Shown one piece after another: positions 19,020-20,832 of a DNA stretch of 20,832 nucleotides. Numbering within the stretch: position 1 is the stretch's first letter; the number at the start of each line of letters is the position of its first letter. The notes below the pieces were generated by a model. That model was not told the DNA's origin. It saw nothing but the letters and a program-made list of their open reading frames with translations, and did no database searches. Position numbers and translations under genes: made by a program. Origin of the DNA: Candidatus Margulisiibacteriota bacterium (GTDB lineage Bacteria; Margulisbacteria; WOR-1; JAKLHX01; JBAZKV01); assembly GCA_041650635.1 (NCBI GenBank), contig JBAZKV010000026.1, positions 1-20,832 of the forward strand, written 5' to 3'.

Positions 19020-20832
19020 ATGCTAAGAAACCTATCTAAAACGATAACTAAACTAAGGTCCAGGCGACTTTGGCTTGGCTTCTACCTTGCCCCTACGATC
19101 GCTGCCTTTTCTATCGCGGTCGTAATGCTTCCCGGCCCCAGGCCTCAAGGAATAGATTCTATTGCAAACTCATCTGCAGATGTCGTTATCGGCCAGCCGA
19201 ACATGAATTCGAACCTGATAAACCAGGCGGGATATGCAAAAACACTGGATGAGCCGATAGGCTCCATGATCTTTGCGGGTTCAAAATTCATGCTGGCGGA
19301 TTTTGGGAACAATAGGGTCCTCATATACAACAGCTTCCCCTCACAGAACAATGCTGCTGCAGATGTTGTGATAGGGCAGCAGGACATGCTCTCGGTATCG
19401 GCAAACCAGGGAGGGGCTCCGGCGGCAAATACATTGAGCGGTCCTGTTGGGATATGCTCTAACGGGACAAATCTCATAATCGCGGACTGGAACAATCACC
19501 GGGTGCTTGTCTATAATACTATCCCGGCCACTAACAACGCTTCTGCCGATGTGGTGATAGGGCAGGCGGACATGTCTCAAAATTCACCGAATCAGGGCGG
19601 GTCATGTGCTGCTAACACATTGTTCTATCCCTATGATGTGGCTTTGTACGGCAGCAAATTGATAATATCGGATTTTTCCAACAACCGGGTGCTTATCTAC
19701 AACAGTGTACCTGCTATGAACGGTGCAAATGCGGACACAGTGATAGGGCAGGAGGATATGGATAACAGAGGGGCAGGTACAGCGGCGAACAAGCTTCAAG
19801 CCCCCAACGGACTTCACGTTTTTGGAGATAAGCTTTTTGTATGTGATTATTCCAATAGCCGGGTCCTTATCTATAACAGCGTTCCCTCGGCAAACAACGC
19901 TTCTGCGGATATAGTGATAGGGCAGGCAAATATGGTCAGCGGATCTGCCAACCGCGGCGGGGCGGTAACGGCCAATACTCTAAATTATCCTTCCGGCGTG
20001 TATATCCACGAAGGAAAACTCATAATAGCCGATTACAGGAATAGCAGGACGCTTATCTACAACAGTATTCCTTCCACATATGATGCTTCTGCGGATATAG
20101 TGATAGGACAGCCTGATATGACATCGAACTCGATCAATCAGGGAGGCTCCTGCTCGGCCAGCACTCTCTACTGGCCCATTTCTGCTCTTGTCTATAACTC
20201 TAAGCTGGTCATTTCCGACAGGATGAACCACAGGGTGCTGGTCTATAACAGCATCCCGTCATCGAATAACGCTCCTGCCGATTTTGTCATCGGCCAGCCG
20301 GATTTTACGCATAATCAGATAAACCAGTCGGATATTTGTTATGCCAACTCATTGAATTATCCGTTCAATGTTTGTTTTATCGGCAGCGATAAATTTGCTG
20401 TTGCAGACACATATAACAGAAGAGTCCTTATATACAATTCCATTCCTTCTTCCGATGATCCAACAGCTGATGTTGTGATTGGCCAGCCGGATATGAATTC
20501 AAACACAGCGAACAACGGAGGATTAAGCGCAAAGAGTTTGGCCTATGTTTACGGGGTCAACAGTGACGGCAGCAGGCTTATAGTAACAGACAATACAAAT
20601 CACAGGATATTGCTGTTTAACAGCATCCCGGCATCAAATTATCAGAGCGCAGATACTGTTATCGGCCAGCCGAATATGACAACAAATGAGGCTAACAACG
20701 GAGGAGTGTCCGCAAAGTCTCTTAACGCTCCTTATTTTGCGATGATCTCGGGTAACAGAGTTTTTGTTTGCGACAAACAGAACAATAGAGTGTTGATATT
20801 TAATTCAATACCTAACGGCAATTTTGCATCCG
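19020..20832 (+). CDS. NHL-type beta-propeller repeat protein (partial, first 604 residues)
   Basis: The frame is open from ATG 19020 to the window edge, so this protein continues beyond it. After a hydrophobic segment (about 21-39, following SRRLWLG) that can export or anchor it, the protein is built of repeats of 58-63 residues, each running ADVVIGQPDM, then a GG/AAN-TL turn, a strand pair, then NNRVLIYNS-P. GQ positions (codon starts) are 19191, 19374, 19560, 19746, 19920, 20106, 20292, 20481 and 20664, so nine blades are visible. The repeats resemble NHL/6-bladed propeller repeats common in secreted bacterial proteins. The SRRLWLG sequence is a weak twin-arginine match. Function is not predictable; binding or adhesion at the surface is likely. 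No Shine-Dalgarno sequence precedes the ATG. Confidence 0.85.
   Translation, partial: MLRNLSKTITKLRSRRLWLGFYLAPTIAAFSIAVVMLPGPRPQGIDSIANSSADVVIGQPNMNSNLINQAGYAKTLDEPIGSMIFAGSKFMLADFGNNRVLIYNSFPSQNNAAADVVIGQQDMLSVSANQGGAPAANTLSGPVGICSNGTNLIIADWNNHRVLVYNTIPATNNASADVVIGQADMSQNSPNQGGSCAANTLFYPYDVALYGSKLIISDFSNNRVLIYNSVPAMNGANADTVIGQEDMDNRGAGTAANKLQAPNGLHVFGDKLFVCDYSNSRVLIYNSVPSANNASADIVIGQANMVSGSANRGGAVTANTLNYPSGVYIHEGKLIIADYRNSRTLIYNSIPSTYDASADIVIGQPDMTSNSINQGGSCSASTLYWPISALVYNSKLVISDRMNHRVLVYNSIPSSNNAPADFVIGQPDFTHNQINQSDICYANSLNYPFNVCFIGSDKFAVADTYNRRVLIYNSIPSSDDPTADVVIGQPDMNSNTANNGGLSAKSLAYVYGVNSDGSRLIVTDNTNHRILLFNSIPASNYQSADTVIGQPNMTTNEANNGGVSAKSLNAPYFAMISGNRVFVCDKQNNRVLIFNSIPNGNFAS

Noticed and set aside
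19182..20832. Regularly spaced DNA repeats, considered as a CRISPR array
   Set aside because: The period is 174-189 nt, the repeats are imperfect and keep an open frame with conserved amino acids, so they are protein blades.

Overview
The window is a bacterial chromosome segment packed with housekeeping genes: about twenty genes, short intergenic gaps, several 1-12 bp gene overlaps, and no tRNA, rRNA, insertion sequence or CRISPR array that I can see. FtsZ reads like the cyanobacterial type (a VEFWVANTD stretch where cyanobacteria have VEFWAINTD). The order ddl-ftsQ-ftsZ lacks ftsA, and there is a LytR-CpsA-Psr (LCP) protein. I therefore infer an uncultured relative of Cyanobacteria, such as a Margulisbacteria/Saganbacteria (WOR-1) type lineage. 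Confidence is moderate to low; Omnitrophota or Elusimicrobiota remain possible.

Layout. 1-1046 (-): feoAB ferrous iron uptake; feoB runs off the left edge. 1139-1531 (+): a stand-alone receiver protein. 1553-2602 (-): tsaD, carrying a GC-rich palindromic insert inside the coding sequence. 2704-3891 (+): a secreted C45-like Ntn hydrolase. 3895-6805 (-): ktrB-ktrA potassium uptake followed by purC. 6906-8268 (+): class II fructose-bisphosphate aldolase and queF, separated by a perfect 22-bp palindrome. 8261-8686 (-): a GNAT acetyltransferase, divergent from ddl-ftsQ-ftsZ (8704-11521, +), the cell wall and division cluster. 11510-16325 (-): ssb, an LCP protein, then an overlapping operon of a site-2 protease with CBS domains, a DJ-1/PfpI protein and PHP-containing DNA polymerase X. 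16436-16801 (-): a GxxExxY protein. 16827-18863 (+): a lipoprotein joining a polysaccharide deacetylase to a DUF4015-type glycoside hydrolase, PgaB-like in architecture. 19020 to the right edge (+): the N-terminal 604 residues of an NHL-type beta-propeller with at least nine blades.

The most striking signal is in promoter layout. Nine transcription units have an extended -10 box, TGn followed by TATAAT or a close variant. The distances from -10 box to start codon fall into two groups. One group sits 31-34 nt upstream, with a purine-rich Shine-Dalgarno-like sequence before the start (2704 gene, fba, ftsZ). The other sits only 6-9 nt upstream, so the predicted transcript begins at or within about 3 nt of the start codon (feoA, GNAT, ddl, the M50 protease, the deacetylase lipoprotein, and the LCP gene from a normal -35/-10 promoter). 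tsaD is intermediate at 12 nt. This predicts many leaderless mRNAs, one of them (ddl) with a UUG start.

Other items worth a second look are the palindrome exapted into tsaD, the SSB with a non-canonical C-terminus, the heptamer-repeat hairpin before the beta-propeller gene, and the deacetylase-hydrolase fusion.
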